Below the pieces are notes generated by a model. That model saw nothing but the letters and a program-made list of their open reading frames with translations, was not told the DNA's origin and made no database searches. A stretch of 61,617 nt of DNA, taken from positions 1 through 61,617 of the forward strand of contig NZ_JADEWT010000025.1 in NCBI RefSeq assembly GCF_015207505.1, read 5' to 3'. A program made the position numbers and the translations under genes. Below, in pieces: positions 52,262 through 60,868 of this stretch (position 1 is its first letter; each line of letters starts with the position of its first letter). This DNA is from Tychonema sp. LEGE 06208. Its GTDB lineage: Bacteria; Cyanobacteriota; Cyanobacteriia; Cyanobacteriales; Microcoleaceae.

Positions 52262-53320
52262 ATGCCACACCTACCCGAAAATCTCATCAACAGAGGCTTC
52301 AAGCAATCTGCAAAATTTTTTGCTTACAGCTACTCAGTATTAATTATTTGCTATTTGATTCTAAAACTAATTTTTTGGGATAGCCAGTCCATTGTAGCCT
52401 TAGTTAGCACTTTTATCCCGTTAATTTTCTTCCCAACTTTCCTGCTTCCCATCATCGGATTGTTAATCATCAAAAAAAGATGGTTTTCGATTATTTCGGC
52501 GATCGCCTGCATTCTTCTAATAAGTTGGCTGCAAATAAAATACTTTTCTCCCACATTAATTGACAGCACAAACTCGCAACCGGGAATCAAGATTTTATCC
52601 CATAACGTCGGATGGTATACAACACAGTCACCAACTTTAGTTAAACTAATTGAACGGGAAAAACCAGATATTATATTTTTACAAGAAATCGTTCATAAAC
52701 ATACCGAAAAAGCATTCACTTGGCTAAAAGCAGACTACCCCTATCAAATTGGCATTCCCCCGGTAGGAATTCTCAGTAAATATCCCATTGTATCCAGCGA
52801 AATACTACACTTGGCCGATCATGCAGAAACGCAGCAGCGGGCCGTTATTAAATTTAAAGATCGAGAAATAGTCGTTTATAATATGCAAACTACCGGGCCT
52901 TGGTTTAAAAAATATAAAATTTTACCTTTTATCAAAATTCCAGTTTACAAATATGGCAAACGATCGCCTGAAATTCTAGATTTAGTTGAGCGAGTCAAGC
53001 AAGAAACTCTGCCCGTAATTGTCGCAGGCGATTTTAATATGACAGACGAAACTCAAGACTACTATAACCTGCAGAAAGTCCTGCAAGATTCTTTCCGAAA
53101 ATCAGGATTTGGGTTTGGTTTTACCTGGCCTCACGGTTGGGAACTTAAGTTGCTGGTAAAACGCTCGAATTGGAAATTAAACTATCCCCTTTGTCGGATT
53201 GATTATATTTGGTATTCCCAGCATTGGGGTGCAAAATCGAGTTCGTCTTTGGAGGCTACCGAGTCCGATCATTTGCCCGTGGGGGCGGAATTGGTTTTGT
53301 TGAAACCACAAAATACTTAA
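52262..53320 (+). CDS. Membrane-anchored endonuclease/exonuclease/phosphatase-fold protein
   Basis: The 352-aa protein has three predicted membrane helices in the first 100 residues (YSVLIICYLILKLIF, IVALVSTFIPLIFFPTFLLPII and ISAIACILLISWLQI). The EEP domain follows: ILSHNVGWYT (metal-binding Asn), DIIFLQEI (metal-binding Glu), VIVAGDFNM (catalytic DxN), and ATESDHLPVGAELVL (Asp-His). These match the catalytic residues of the nuclease/phosphodiesterase superfamily. The catalytic side likely faces the periplasm or cytoplasm depending on helix number. It starts 10 bp after PT-associated protein 4 (stop 52251, ATG 52262), suggesting co-translation in the defence unit. Confidence 0.85.
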   Translation: MPHLPENLINRGFKQSAKFFAYSYSVLIICYLILKLIFWDSQSIVALVSTFIPLIFFPTFLLPIIGLLIIKKRWFSIISAIACILLISWLQIKYFSPTLIDSTNSQPGIKILSHNVGWYTTQSPTLVKLIEREKPDIIFLQEIVHKHTEKAFTWLKADYPYQIGIPPVGILSKYPIVSSEILHLADHAETQQRAVIKFKDREIVVYNMQTTGPWFKKYKILPFIKIPVYKYGKRSPEILDLVERVKQETLPVIVAGDFNMTDETQDYYNLQKVLQDSFRKSGFGFGFTWPHGWELKLLVKRSNWKLNYPLCRIDYIWYSQHWGAKSSSSLEATESDHLPVGAELVLLKPQNT

Positions 53321-53397
53321 GTTAAACTTAATGTATTAGTCAATTATTGCCTGGAGTTATCTGTTAAAATAACTTTTAGGTGGAGTGATTAAGTCTA

Positions 53398-53586
53398 ATG
53401 CCTACTGCTGCCCAGCTTGAGAGTTTATATCGCATTTCTTATCAACTAACTTACACAATGCTTCAACCCATACATCTTGTTTGTGTTGACGATAGAACTC
53501 GTAACGTATACATATTGGCTGGGTATGATGAAGAGCTTGAGTTCCAAATTTTACCCAATGGGGAGTTTGCTGATGAGCCAAGTTAA
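53398..53586 (+). CDS. Small DUF6888-like protein
   Basis: The 62-aa protein has QLESLYRISYQLTYTMLQPIHL and VDDRTRNVYILAGYDEELEFQILPNGEF, the pattern of a small cyanobacterial family (DUF6888-type). It overlaps the next gene by 14 bp, an arrangement typical of co-translated pairs. Such pairs are suspected toxin-antitoxin modules but I know no proof. It stands in the defence island. Confidence 0.7.
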   Translation: MPTAAQLESLYRISYQLTYTMLQPIHLVCVDDRTRNVYILAGYDEELEFQILPNGEFADEPS

Positions 53587-53788
53587 CTATAACGAAATGT
53601 CGAATGCTGAATTGAAAAAGTATTTTCTCAGACATCGAGGAGATAGAGCCGCTTTTCAGGCGTACTTAGACAGAATCAATCAGCATCCGCTGAGGATTAT
53701 TGCAAGTCCCGGCGATCCTGATTTCGATCAGAAAGTTCAAGCCGCAATTCAGCAAAAGTTACAAGCCGCAAGAAATAGTAATAGTTAG
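53573..53788 (+). CDS. Small DUF6887-like protein
   Basis: The 71-aa protein begins MSQVNYNEMSNAELKKYFLR, then HRGDRAAFQAYLDRINQHP and IIASPGDPDFDQKVQAAIQQKL, matching the DUF6887-type family that is usually found next to DUF6888. The ATG at 53573 overlaps the previous gene by 14 bp. It is likely the helix-rich partner. Function unknown. Confidence 0.7.
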   Translation: MSQVNYNEMSNAELKKYFLRHRGDRAAFQAYLDRINQHPLRIIASPGDPDFDQKVQAAIQQKLQAARNSNS

Positions 53789-53849
53789 CCATTTAACAAG
53801 TTAAATACAGTCTGCGCTTGAAAGTTTGTGATAAGAAGAGATACACCCC

Positions 53850-54086
53850 ATGCACATTACTCTCACCATTCCTGAATATTTAGAACAGCAGCTTCTTGAG
53901 ACAACTGGTAAACTCAACCTGCCGATCGAAACCCTGATTTTACAATCCCTAGGTCAACTGTTTGAAGAAGACAAAGACGCTCCATCTAAAGAAGATATTT
54001 TTAACAGTCTCCTGATTGCGCTTATGGAAGTAGAAGACGGCAAAGTTCACCCGATCGCAGAACTTTGGGATGGTATTGATGTCTGA
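53850..54086 (+). CDS. Antitoxin-like small protein
   Basis: The 78-aa protein has a short N-terminal beta strand and helix (MHITLTIPEYLEQQLLETTG) like a ribbon-helix-helix antitoxin, and a C-terminal acidic part (EDGKVHPIAELWDGIDV). The stop overlaps the start of a decayed RelE/ParE-like toxin remnant (ATG at 54079), the usual antitoxin-toxin order. It therefore is the antitoxin of a broken module (inference). Confidence 0.6.
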   Translation: MHITLTIPEYLEQQLLETTGKLNLPIETLILQSLGQLFEEDKDAPSKEDIFNSLLIALMEVEDGKVHPIAELWDGIDV

Positions 54087-54159
54087 ACCACCAAGCATCC
54101 AGGTTCTGTTTGCGGATGAATTGGGGGATTACGATATACTCTTAAAAGTACGAATTTAA
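54079..54159 (+). pseudogene. Truncated toxin remnant (RelE/ParE-like N-terminus)
   Basis: The 26-codon frame reads MSEPPSIQVLFADELGDYDILLKVRI and stops. The first part resembles the start of RelE/ParE-type toxins (PSIQVLFTDEF...), and the last part resembles a later strand (GYDVFKVR-like), so an internal deletion of most of the domain is likely. It overlaps the antitoxin gene by 8 bp. Confidence 0.5.
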
Positions 54160-54182
54160 CAACATTTTAGTTGGGAAGGTAG

Positions 54183-54574
54183 TCAATACCAGTCTGGGAA
54201 CGCGAGTTCCGAAACTCTAGAAAATTCCTTGACATTGTGGGTAACGAGATTCGCTTGGAGAGCTACGGCTGTCCCTGCAATCAAAACATCGATCGGGCCG
54301 ATGGGAGTACCTTGTTGCTCCAACTGTGCGCGAATTGTAGCAGCCGCAACAGCAGCATCGCGATCGAAAGCAATAACGTTAACTCGGCTCAAAAGTTGCT
54401 GAAGTTGTTGAGTGCGTTTGGCCGGCGAATTGGATTTAGCAATGCCGACTTGCAACTCAAAAATAACGATCGCAGAAACGACTATTTCCTGGGTAAAACA
54501 TTAGCAATGTTTTGAGCAACTTGTCCTTGACCTTTGAAATAGTAGATCAAGGTGTTTGTATCCAAAACGTACAT
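54183..54574 (-). pseudogene. VapC-type PIN toxin with a frameshift
   Basis: The gene starts at 54574 with MYVLDTNTLIYYFKG, which has the PIN catalytic Asp (LDTNTLIYYF). After LPRK a stop appears. A one-base deletion in an A tract (about 54485-54487) separates it from the second part, which continues as IVVSAIVIFELQVGIAKSN and ends with IGPIDVLIAGTAVALQANLVTHNVKEF, including the second Asp. Restoring one base would restore the whole domain of about 130 residues. The antitoxin stop TAA directly precedes its ATG (TAAATG). Confidence 0.85.
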
Positions 54575-54826
54575 TTATAGACTCTCCCGCACAACATCTT
54601 GTCCAGATTCAGCACGAATATCTTCTAGAGATGGAAAATCTTTTACCCAAGTTCCAGCAAGGGAAAAAACAAGTTCAGCCCAAGGAATCGGAGAGTCTAC
54701 AGTGTCTGTTTGCTGGTTCGCGCTCAAATGCTTAGCACAGACGAATTCAGCGAAAGTGAGAATTTCGCTAGCTTGGTCTTTGGGAAGGGTTTTGGCGATC
54801 GCATAAATCTGTTCAGCGATGGTCAT
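54575..54826 (-). CDS. VapB-type antitoxin (DUF2281-like)
   Basis: The 83-aa protein starts MTIAEQIYAIAKTLPKDQAS and has EILTFAEFVCAKHL, then a linker and IRAESGQDVVRESL. This matches small antitoxins that pair with PIN-domain toxins. The stop codon TAA is directly followed by the vapC ATG. The ATG at 54826 is preferred over one 30 bp upstream. With the toxin frameshifted, it is likely an orphan or resistance-conferring antitoxin. Confidence 0.78.
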   Translation of the reverse strand: MTIAEQIYAIAKTLPKDQASEILTFAEFVCAKHLSANQQTDTVDSPIPWAELVFSLAGTWVKDFPSLEDIRAESGQDVVRESL

Positions 54827-54919
54827 AATCTGGTTATAGGTAAGGTGCAGATTCAATTATACAAAACTAATTTGCTTCCTGCTCAGTGTTAGTCGCTGTG
54901 GACTTTGCCCAATAGAAAC

Positions 54920-56512
54920 TTAACTCAGCACCTGCGGCAATCCTACCTCTTTCGGATTCACAAACCTGCCATTAAAACTAACAGCTTTATCCTCAAAAGT
55001 CCTCGCTTGAGCCACAGCTTGCCGCAAATGAGCCCGATCCATATCGTCGTCAATTCCCGCCACCAAATATACAATTAACTTCGTCGCTAAATCCCTTCCA
55101 GAAACTAACACTCGCTTTTTATTCGGATCGTACAAAATCCCGTACCACGCAGACTCAGGATTGTCCATATGGCTAAATCCTTCATCCACATCGAATCTGC
55201 GGAGTTTGTCGAAAATAGATTTCAGCGAAATTTTCTTTCTAAATGCTAGAATTCCCAAAGCATTAGCTAAGGCAATTTGACCGACTGGACGGAACAAAAT
55301 ATTTCCCTCGCCCCCCGGCTTTTCAAAACTAAATCGGCGCAATTCTAAGGTTTCTTCGCTGCTTTCAATTCTTTGATAGCTAGGTAAAGTTGCTAAATTA
55401 TCGAACAACTTCTTAAACTCTTCAATTCCCTCTTTTAGTTCATCATCTTCGGGACGCATGGGAATTAAACCTTTTTTTTCCGGCTTCCAATGGGGGAATT
55501 TGTATTCTAAATACCGTTCCGACATATCTTGCAGCGCTTGCAATGTTGTGAGTACAGTGGATTTGGCGGCGACTGTGGCGCTGTCCCAATTGACGCGGGG
55601 ATTTCTGTTATCTTGCTCTTTTAATAAAGGATGGGTGACGGCAATTTTGCGGGCGCAAATCGCAAATCCGTTGTCTTCGTTTAATAATGCTAGCTGTCCC
55701 TGACTCAGCGTTACCGCCATCAGGTTAACGTGTACAAAGATCGATCGCACGCGCCGTTGTGCTTGCTGTCGGGTTTCCCCAGCCACAGCGGCCGGGATAA
55801 ACTCAATCCCGATTTTTTCGTGAGCTAATGTGTGTACTTCGTCGGGGTCAATTTGATACTCTTGGGCTAAATCTTCGAGAGTAATTGCAGCGCCCACAGG
55901 TTTTTTATTTTTGTTGTATCTTTGCAGGATTCCGGTTTTAATTAAACTCATTAAACCTTGAACTCCCATCAGCCGGTGCTGGCCGTCTAAGGCAAAAATT
56001 GAGACTTTTTGAGAAACATCCAACAGCCCTAAATTCCCGTTTTTATCAAAGGATATAAATTCAGCAGCGGATTTAGTTGCTACGCCGTTTTCATCCCATT
56101 CTTCCGCGTGAGGATTGTCTACCCAGGGGGGACTGACGACTACTAAAACTGCGGGGAATTTGTGGGATTTTCTGGCTGCTAAATATTGAGTTAGTGGGGC
56201 TTGGCGCGACCAATCCAAGGGGCGCTGGATAATTTCGTCAATGGTTTCGTCGTCGCGGACAATGTTGTTAGTTTTGAGGTCAAATTTTTGTCGGAAAAGC
56301 GGCATTTGTGAGGCGAAACGGACGCGGGAATCTAACCATTCTAGGGTGACTGAACCGATGTAGGCTTCGGTGTTTCCCATGTGGGTTTTTTGTACAAAAA
56401 TGCGATCGTCTTTTCCTAAATAATTATCTAATAACAGTGCGATTTCCTGCCTTTCGCGATGTTCTTTTTCCAAAAATTGGTTAGCGAGGTCAGCCGCTGG
56501 GTTGGTATTCAT
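54920..56512 (-). CDS. DGQHR-domain protein (DndB-like)
   Basis: The 530-aa protein has the motif FALDGQHRLMGVQGLMSLI, the DGQHR signature shared with DndB. Other marks are FPAVLVVVSPPWVDNP, RVRSIFVHVNLMAVTLS and RVNWDSATVAAKSTVLTTL. It is longer than DndB (about 370 aa) and is transcribed divergently from it over a 245-bp gap, so both may share control. The role may be a regulator or defence component; it is not DndB itself. Confidence 0.82.
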   Translation of the reverse strand: MNTNPAADLANQFLEKEHRERQEIALLLDNYLGKDDRIFVQKTHMGNTEAYIGSVTLEWLDSRVRFASQMPLFRQKFDLKTNNIVRDDETIDEIIQRPLDWSRQAPLTQYLAARKSHKFPAVLVVVSPPWVDNPHAEEWDENGVATKSAAEFISFDKNGNLGLLDVSQKVSIFALDGQHRLMGVQGLMSLIKTGILQRYNKNKKPVGAAITLEDLAQEYQIDPDEVHTLAHEKIGIEFIPAAVAGETRQQAQRRVRSIFVHVNLMAVTLSQGQLALLNEDNGFAICARKIAVTHPLLKEQDNRNPRVNWDSATVAAKSTVLTTLQALQDMSERYLEYKFPHWKPEKKGLIPMRPEDDELKEGIEEFKKLFDNLATLPSYQRIESSEETLELRRFSFEKPGGEGNILFRPVGQIALANALGILAFRKKISLKSIFDKLRRFDVDEGFSHMDNPESAWYGILYDPNKKRVLVSGRDLATKLIVYLVAGIDDDMDRAHLRQAVAQARTFEDKAVSFNGRFVNPKEVGLPQVLS

Positions 56513-56679
56513 TCGCAGTTTTTATATAATTACGCTATTTTTTCAAAAATATCATGGGTTAAAATTGATGTCAACTCTTGTTTTTTAAAAAGTTTTGTGA
56601 AATACTTGATTTATCTTGCCACAACCCGGACAAATACCACAAATCAGACCAAAAGTCAATAAATATTAATTCCCGATGC

Positions 56680-56757
56680 CCTGTTTGGCCGATGCCCAAT
56701 TCCCGATGCCCGATGCCCGATGCCCAATTCCCAATTCCCAATTCCCAATTCTAAAAT
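56680..56757. repeat. Pyrimidine/purine short repeats before dndB
   Basis: The divergent gap 56513-56757 ends with CGATGCC repeats and AATTCCC heptamers directly upstream of the dndB ATG (ATTCCCAATTCCCAATTCT type). The rest is AT-rich and may hold promoters for both the DGQHR protein and dndB. No clear ribosome site precedes dndB, which may reflect replacement of leader DNA by repeats. Confidence 0.75.
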
Positions 56758-57870
56758 ATGTCCACTCCTTCCTTTGAATACATTTTGCCGGTCATCCGAG
56801 GAATTCAAGCGGGCCGCGAATATTACGTGTCGATGTGTCCGGTGCGTTTTTTGCCGAAATTGTTCCCCTTTGAATCTGAAGATTTGCCGCCGTCTATGCG
56901 GGCGAAACGCGCGCTTAACAAAGCTAGAATTCCCGAAATTGCTGATTATTTGGTCAATAATTCTGGGAATTATACTTGTGGGGCGATCGCCGCTTCGATT
57001 GATGCGGATATTACTTTTGAAGCTGTGGGAAATGAGGCGGAGGAACGCAAAATCGGTCGCTTGCGAGTGCCGATGGATGCTAAATTTACTATTAATGACG
57101 GACAGCATCGCAGGGCGGCTTTTGAGATGGCTTTGCAGGAAAATCCGCAGTTGGGATACGAGACGGTGGCGCTGATTTTGTTTCTGGATATTGGGTTGGA
57201 AAATTCGCAGCAAAAGTTTGCTGATTTGAACGGTTTTCAAGTTCCTTTGGAGTCGTCGCTAAGGGTACTTTACAACCACCGAGGCGATCGCGCTTTGGTT
57301 GTAAAATCGGTTTTTAAGCAGGTTGAGGTGTTCCGGTGTTTGACGGAGATGGAGAAGGGGAGTTTGAATGGGCGATCGCCCAAATTGTTTGCGCTAAGTG
57401 CGATCGATCGTGCTATCATGGCTTTGCTGTCCAACATTCACAGCAGCAAACAAACAAAACCCTCTCATTCTGGCACTACAAAACAGAAAAAAGAGGAAGA
57501 ACTTGCTCAACAAATACAACAGGCTGTTAATTATTGGAATGCGGTTAGCAGTTTTATGCCCGATTGGCAATTAGTTCTGCAAAAGCAAGTTGCGGCGGGG
57601 GAAATGCGCCGGAATTGCGTGCACTGTCACAGTGTTGTGTTGGAGAGTTTGGGGGAAGTTGGGGCCGCTTTGTTGTCGGTTTTTCCTGAGAGTTGGGAGG
57701 AACGTTTGAGCCTTTTACTGCAGGTTGATTGGTCGATTTCTAATCCTGATTGGGAGGGCGGGATTTTGTTGAAAGGGGGAATTTCTAAGTCGAGGGCTAG
57801 TGTTAGTTGGATGACTGATTATTTGAAAAATCGGTTGGGTTTGGGAACCGCAGATGCAGCCCAAAAGTGA
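56758..57870 (+). CDS. dndB: DNA sulfur modification protein DndB
   Basis: DndB is the DGQHR-domain regulator of Dnd modification. The 370-aa protein shows VIRGIQAGREYYVSMCPVRFLPKLF, the motif INDGQHRRAAFEMAL, and a following LFLDIGLENSQQKFADLN and PLESSLRVLYNHR, all typical of DndB. It has the Lys/Gln-rich linker in the middle and ends in a helix. It stands first in the dndB - SBD-HNH - dndC unit on the plus strand. The leader is made of short repeats. Confidence 0.92.
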   Translation: MSTPSFEYILPVIRGIQAGREYYVSMCPVRFLPKLFPFESEDLPPSMRAKRALNKARIPEIADYLVNNSGNYTCGAIAASIDADITFEAVGNEAEERKIGRLRVPMDAKFTINDGQHRRAAFEMALQENPQLGYETVALILFLDIGLENSQQKFADLNGFQVPLESSLRVLYNHRGDRALVVKSVFKQVEVFRCLTEMEKGSLNGRSPKLFALSAIDRAIMALLSNIHSSKQTKPSHSGTTKQKKEEELAQQIQQAVNYWNAVSSFMPDWQLVLQKQVAAGEMRRNCVHCHSVVLESLGEVGAALLSVFPESWEERLSLLLQVDWSISNPDWEGGILLKGGISKSRASVSWMTDYLKNRLGLGTADAAQK

Positions 57871-58034
57871 TATAATGATCTCCGGTTTAGGCTAGAGAAT
57901 TACTTGTTAGTCTGCTGACACTGCTTAACTTCTCTAGTTTCTGCATTATGGTCTTACTTTGCGGTTCTTAACTTTTTTTGAAAAGAGTGTAAAATTTTAG
58001 CTCTGATTATATTTAATCATAGTGGGAGGAAAAA

Positions 58035-59003
58035 ATGACTGCAGGAGAAGAGTCCGAAAATAAAAATCTAGCGTACTATCGACAACGTTTTGCCACTCTT
58101 AATGTAAACAATACGCGCCAACGTGGTAAAGCTAATCATAAGCCAATCTTACTCTTGTCAATCATCGATCTAATTGCTCAAGGAATAATTAGGGAGAATC
58201 GAATTTATGTTTCCGACGACTTGATTCAAACATTTAACAAATATTGGAACATCTTAGGTTCTGAAGCTCACAATCGTGGTTTGTACTATCCATTTTGGCA
58301 CTTGGAAGGCGATGGTTTCTGGCATAAAACATTAAAGTCTGGATTTAATGGTTCAAAGCCTAAAACAACTAACAAGCTAAGAGAAGCTGTAGAATACGCT
58401 AGTTGGGATAATGAATTATTCAATTTACTCCAAGACCAAAATTCTCGCTCGGAATTAATAGATACACTGGTAGCTGTCTGGTTTTCATCTAATAAGGATG
58501 ATATTGGAGATATTTTGCAAGTTAATCAAGACTTTGAAAATGTTGCTCAGGCAGAAACAGAAATATCGGGCCTAGCAGGAAATATTGATGCAGAACCTCG
58601 ATTCTATTTAACCAAATCGGCTGTAAGAAATGCTATTTTTAGGAAAGCCGTAGTACATACGTATGATTACAAATGTGCATTTTGTAGATTAAAAGTTATC
58701 AGGAATTTCACTCAAAATATTGTAGATGGCTCACATATCAAGCCGTTTTCAAAGTTTTATGACAATCAAATTAATAATGGGATATCATTGTGTAAAAATC
58801 ATCATTGGGCTTTTGACCAGGGTTGGTTTGCTATAGATGATAATTACAGAATTATCGTCGCTAATGATTTAGAAGAGGAATCCCCCAATGCCAGAACTAT
58901 GAAAGATTTTCATAGTGAAACTATTCTCCTGCCAACTTTAGACCAATATCTACCAAGACTTGAATCGCTACACTGGCATCGGGTGAATGTATTTAGAGCT
59001 TAA
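58035..59003 (+). CDS. Phosphorothioated DNA-binding restriction endonuclease (SBD + HNH)
   Basis: The 322-aa protein has an N-terminal sulfur-binding-type domain (YRQRFATLNVNNTRQRGKA, then HKPILLLSIIDLI and LYYPFWHLEGDGFWH). The C-terminal HNH nuclease domain has CAFC (Cys214, Cys217), VDGSHIKPFSKF with the His-Asn pattern, and CKNHHWAFDQGWFAIDD. This combination matches enzymes that bind phosphorothioate or modified DNA (ScoMcrA-like). A ribosome site GGGAGGA precedes ATG. In its context it may cut DNA modified by foreign Dnd patterns, or help the host system in another way. It overlaps or abuts dndC by a few bases. Confidence 0.87.
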   Translation: MTAGEESENKNLAYYRQRFATLNVNNTRQRGKANHKPILLLSIIDLIAQGIIRENRIYVSDDLIQTFNKYWNILGSEAHNRGLYYPFWHLEGDGFWHKTLKSGFNGSKPKTTNKLREAVEYASWDNELFNLLQDQNSRSELIDTLVAVWFSSNKDDIGDILQVNQDFENVAQAETEISGLAGNIDAEPRFYLTKSAVRNAIFRKAVVHTYDYKCAFCRLKVIRNFTQNIVDGSHIKPFSKFYDNQINNGISLCKNHHWAFDQGWFAIDDNYRIIVANDLEEESPNARTMKDFHSETILLPTLDQYLPRLESLHWHRVNVFRA

Positions 59004-59025
59004 TTACGTAACTGAGTTTGAAGAA

Positions 59026-60741
59026 ATGACAGAAACAATGCTACCACTTTTTCCACCCCGTACCGTTAGGGATTTAGTAGAAGAAATAAAAAAATTAAGT
59101 CAACAAATTAGAGATTTATATTGTTTAGATGATATTCCTTGGGTGGTCGGATATTCTGGCGGAAAAGACAGCACTACCGTAGTGCAGCTTATCTGGTATG
59201 CAATAGCAGAATTACCAGCAGAAAAAAGAACAAAAAAAATTTATATTATCACAACCGATACACTGGTAGAAAACCCTATAGTTTCTACTTGGGTACGTCA
59301 GTCATTGAAACAGATGAAGTCTGCTGCTATAGAGCAACAGCTACCAATAGAGCCTCATCTGCTTTATCCAGATGTTAAAGATACTTTCTGGGTAAACTTG
59401 ATGGGAAAAGGCTACCCAGCGCCGAGACATGGATTTCGCTGGTGTACTGAACGCCTGAAAATCCTTCCGTCTAATCGGTTCATTCGTGATGTGGTGAGAA
59501 TCAATGGGGAAGTGATTCTGATATTGGGTACTCGCAAAGCTGAAAGCATTAAACGCGCTGTTTCAATGGAGAAACATGAAATAGGTCGAATGAGTGACCG
59601 TTTAAATGATAGTTCTAACTCCATTAAATCTCTGCTTTATCAGAGTCCTAGTCTGCCTAATTCCCTAATTTATAGTCCGATTGAGGATTGGCGGACTGAT
59701 GAAGTCTGGATTTATCTGAATCAGTGGCCGAATCCTTGGGAAAATAGCAACAAAGATTTGTTTACCATGTATCGAGGTGCAACAGCAGACAATGAATGTC
59801 CTTTAGTTGTCGATACCTCTACACCTAGCTGCGGCACTTCTCGCTTTGGCTGCTGGGTTTGCACAATGGTAAGCCAAGATAAATCTATGGAGGCAATGAT
59901 TCAAAATGATGAGGAAAAAGAATGGATGCAGCCACTCCTCGATATTCGCAACGAATTAGATATAAAAGACGATCGCCCAAAAAGAGACTTCAGACGCATC
60001 TACGGTAGAGTAGAACTGTTTGAACGCAACATGGGCGACGACAAAACCTCCGTCGAACCCATCCCCGGCCCGTACACCAAATTCTGGCGAGAACACTGGC
60101 TGAGACGAGTCTTGGAAGCACAAACCCACATCCGCAAAACCGCACCCGAAGAAATGCGCGACATTACCTTAATTACCCCGGAAGAACTTAGCGAAATCCG
60201 CCGCATTTGGTTGGAACAAAAGCACGAATTTGACGACAGTTTGCCCCGCATTTACGAAGAAGTCACGGGCGAACCCTTTGAAGATTCTCGCCCCGCCGCC
60301 GAAAGAAAACTCCTAGGTAGCGACGAATGGACTGCGATTGAAGAAATTTGCAGCGATGACAAAATGCACCTGGAATTGATGGCTAAACTCCTCGATACAG
60401 AACGTCAATACTACACAAAACCTCGCCGTACAGGTATTTACGCCGATTTGGACAAGTGTTTTGAAACCAGTTCGCGATCGCAGGATGAAGCTATTGGTAA
60501 CGCCCACTATCAACGCAACTTAAAAACAGCGGTGGAAGCTGTTAAAGCAAATCCGACTGAGAACATTCAGCAAGTCAAAAGTGCGATCGCCCAAACCAAC
60601 ACTTCTGCCAAAAATGATACGGCAGATATTGCCAAACTCAAAGAAGAACTTGAAAGCAACAGCAGTGAAGGCAGGCAATTGTCTTGGGCGGATCTTAAAT
60701 ATTCAACCCCCAATTCAGAAGAGGGAAAACATAGCGATTAG
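59026..60741 (+). CDS. dndC: DNA sulfur modification sulfurtransferase DndC (PAPS reductase-like)
   Basis: DndC is an ATP-pyrophosphatase-type Fe-S enzyme that activates DNA for sulfur incorporation. The protein (571 aa from this start) has the PP-loop SGGKDST (residues 44-50) and the four-Cys cluster ligand set Cys258, Cys269, Cys276 and Cys279 (in CPLVVD, SCGTSRFGCWVC). Other marks are RWCTERLKILP, LGTRKAESIKRA and YSPIEDWRTDEVWIYL. The ATG at 59026 is preferred; one at 58987 gives 13 more residues and overlaps the HNH gene by 17 bp. The C-terminal part (EELESNSSEGRQL) is a variable tail. It separates from dndD by 9 kb. Confidence 0.94.
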   Translation: MTETMLPLFPPRTVRDLVEEIKKLSQQIRDLYCLDDIPWVVGYSGGKDSTTVVQLIWYAIAELPAEKRTKKIYIITTDTLVENPIVSTWVRQSLKQMKSAAIEQQLPIEPHLLYPDVKDTFWVNLMGKGYPAPRHGFRWCTERLKILPSNRFIRDVVRINGEVILILGTRKAESIKRAVSMEKHEIGRMSDRLNDSSNSIKSLLYQSPSLPNSLIYSPIEDWRTDEVWIYLNQWPNPWENSNKDLFTMYRGATADNECPLVVDTSTPSCGTSRFGCWVCTMVSQDKSMEAMIQNDEEKEWMQPLLDIRNELDIKDDRPKRDFRRIYGRVELFERNMGDDKTSVEPIPGPYTKFWREHWLRRVLEAQTHIRKTAPEEMRDITLITPEELSEIRRIWLEQKHEFDDSLPRIYEEVTGEPFEDSRPAAERKLLGSDEWTAIEEICSDDKMHLELMAKLLDTERQYYTKPRRTGIYADLDKCFETSSRSQDEAIGNAHYQRNLKTAVEAVKANPTENIQQVKSAIAQTNTSAKNDTADIAKLKEELESNSSEGRQLSWADLKYSTPNSEEGKHSD

Positions 60742-60868
60742 CAAGCAAACGCCTGCGGTCAAACCCAAACTTGTTGACAGCCACTCCGTGCGATCGCATA
60801 TAATAGGTTGTCAACTAACCGCTGCATTACGAAACCATTATCGTTTAAATTACCAAATTTTTACGACC

